This document shows positions 6,634 through 6,895 of a stretch of 6,895 nucleotides of DNA, in pieces (position 1 is the first letter of the stretch; each line of letters begins with the position of its first letter). This DNA comes from DASPKM01 sp036402175. Its GTDB lineage: Bacteria; Bacteroidota; Bacteroidia; Chitinophagales; Chitinophagaceae. Location of the stretch: assembly GCA_036402175.1 (NCBI GenBank), contig DASWTK010000036.1, positions 1 through 6,895 on the forward strand. The letters are read 5' to 3'. The notes under the pieces were generated by a model. It saw only the letters and a program-made list of their open reading frames with translations. It ran no database searches and had not been told where the DNA came from. A program made the position numbers and the translations under genes.

Positions 6634-6664
6634 GAAGCCCCGCTATATCAGGCAGCGGGGCTTC
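6634..6664. terminator. Strong, probably bidirectional terminator between convergent genes
   Basis: GAAGCCCCGC (6634-6643) and GCGGGGCTTC (6655-6664) form a perfect 10-bp GC-rich stem with an 11-base loop. On the plus strand TTAATTTTA follows, a fair U-rich tail for the sigma factor transcript. On the minus strand the stem lies 21 bases after the stop of the DsbD-like gene, with a weaker AATTT tail. The position between two convergent genes suggests it serves both. Confidence 0.85.
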
Positions 6665-6685
6665 TTAATTTTACTTAAGCCTTAT

Positions 6686-6895
6686 TCACTTCCCTTTATC
6701 TTTTGTCTTTTCAAAAGCTTCCAGTCCGCATTGCAGCCAATCTCTGAACTCATCGGCGCTTGGTGTATATCCTTTGGTGCGTGTCAACGCTTTTTCATCG
6801 GTACTGATTATGGCATACTGGGGCTGTGAGTTAGCGTAGAAATTCTCGAACTGGAAAGTTGCCCATTTATCGCCTACCGTAATTATTTTCTTTTC
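6686..6895 (-). CDS. DsbD-like thioredoxin-family protein, C-terminal fragment
   Basis: An open frame enters from the right edge and ends at TGA (6688-6686), giving the last 69 residues of a longer protein. The sequence contains NSQPQYAIIS (22-31) and then KGYTP (41-45) and FRDWLQCGLEAF (50-61). The cis-proline QP followed by a beta strand, then a GYTP turn and a last helix, is the end of a thioredoxin fold. The wording closely resembles the C-terminal periplasmic domain of Bacteroidota DsbD / CcdA-fused thiol-disulfide interchange proteins, which carry reducing power across the inner membrane. The CxxC active site and any membrane segments would lie outside the window, so the DsbD assignment is by resemblance and a plain thioredoxin-like protein is possible. 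It is convergent with the sigma factor gene and shares its terminator. Confidence 0.7.
   Translation of the reverse strand, partial: EKKIITVGDKWATFQFENFYANSQPQYAIISTDEKALTRTKGYTPSADEFRDWLQCGLEAFEKTKDKGK

Noticed and set aside
6596..6829. 77-codon plus-strand open frame
   Set aside because: It runs through the GC-rich terminator hairpin and antisense to the DsbD-like C-terminus, and its translation shows no family features.

Overview
The window comes from a member of the Bacteroidota, most likely a Chitinophagaceae-like or related sphingobacterial lineage. Three things point there. Two neighbouring secreted proteins carry type IX secretion (T9SS) C-terminal sorting regions. The promoter-like sequences fit the Bacteroidota -33 TTG / -7 TAnnTTTG pattern, and no gene has a clear Shine-Dalgarno sequence. 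The ECF sigma factor and UvrA also have the look of this phylum. Assignment below phylum is inference.

Layout from left to right. (1) Positions 1-1219, minus strand: a secreted T9SS-type protein whose last ~20 residues lie beyond the left edge. (2) 1220-1488: a spacer holding the terminator of the next gene and a small hairpin. (3) 1489-2541, minus: a complete 350-residue secreted T9SS protein whose C-terminal half is paralogous to that of gene 1, while its N-terminal half is unrelated. (4) 2542-2824: a spacer rich in structure, with a 13-bp direct repeat pair, a perfect 19-nt hairpin and a compound inverted repeat after uvrA. (5) 2825-5638, minus: full-length uvrA. (6) 5639-5895: a divergent control region with a promoter-like sequence on each strand and a 15-bp palindrome beside the uvrA one. 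(7) 5896-6477, plus: an ECF sigma-70 family sigma factor with no anti-sigma gene in view. (8) 6478-6685: a convergent spacer with a 67-nt imperfect hairpin and a strong GC-rich terminator. (9) 6686-6895, minus: the C-terminal end of a DsbD-like thioredoxin-family protein, running off the right edge. No spacer exceeds 300 bases.

The genes do not form an obvious pathway. UvrA does nucleotide-excision DNA repair, the sigma factor redirects RNA polymerase, the two T9SS proteins are exported, and the right-hand fragment belongs to envelope thiol-disulfide chemistry. uvrA and the two T9SS genes share a strand, but they are separated by about 270-285 bp each, so they are probably separate transcription units. 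I see no phage, CRISPR, insertion sequence, toxin-antitoxin or new defence system. The most interesting material is non-coding: the palindrome next to uvrA, the repeat cluster upstream of the second T9SS gene, and the hairpin-plus-terminator block between the sigma factor and the DsbD-like gene. One protein-level point also stands out: UvrA has lost both halves of one zinc module.
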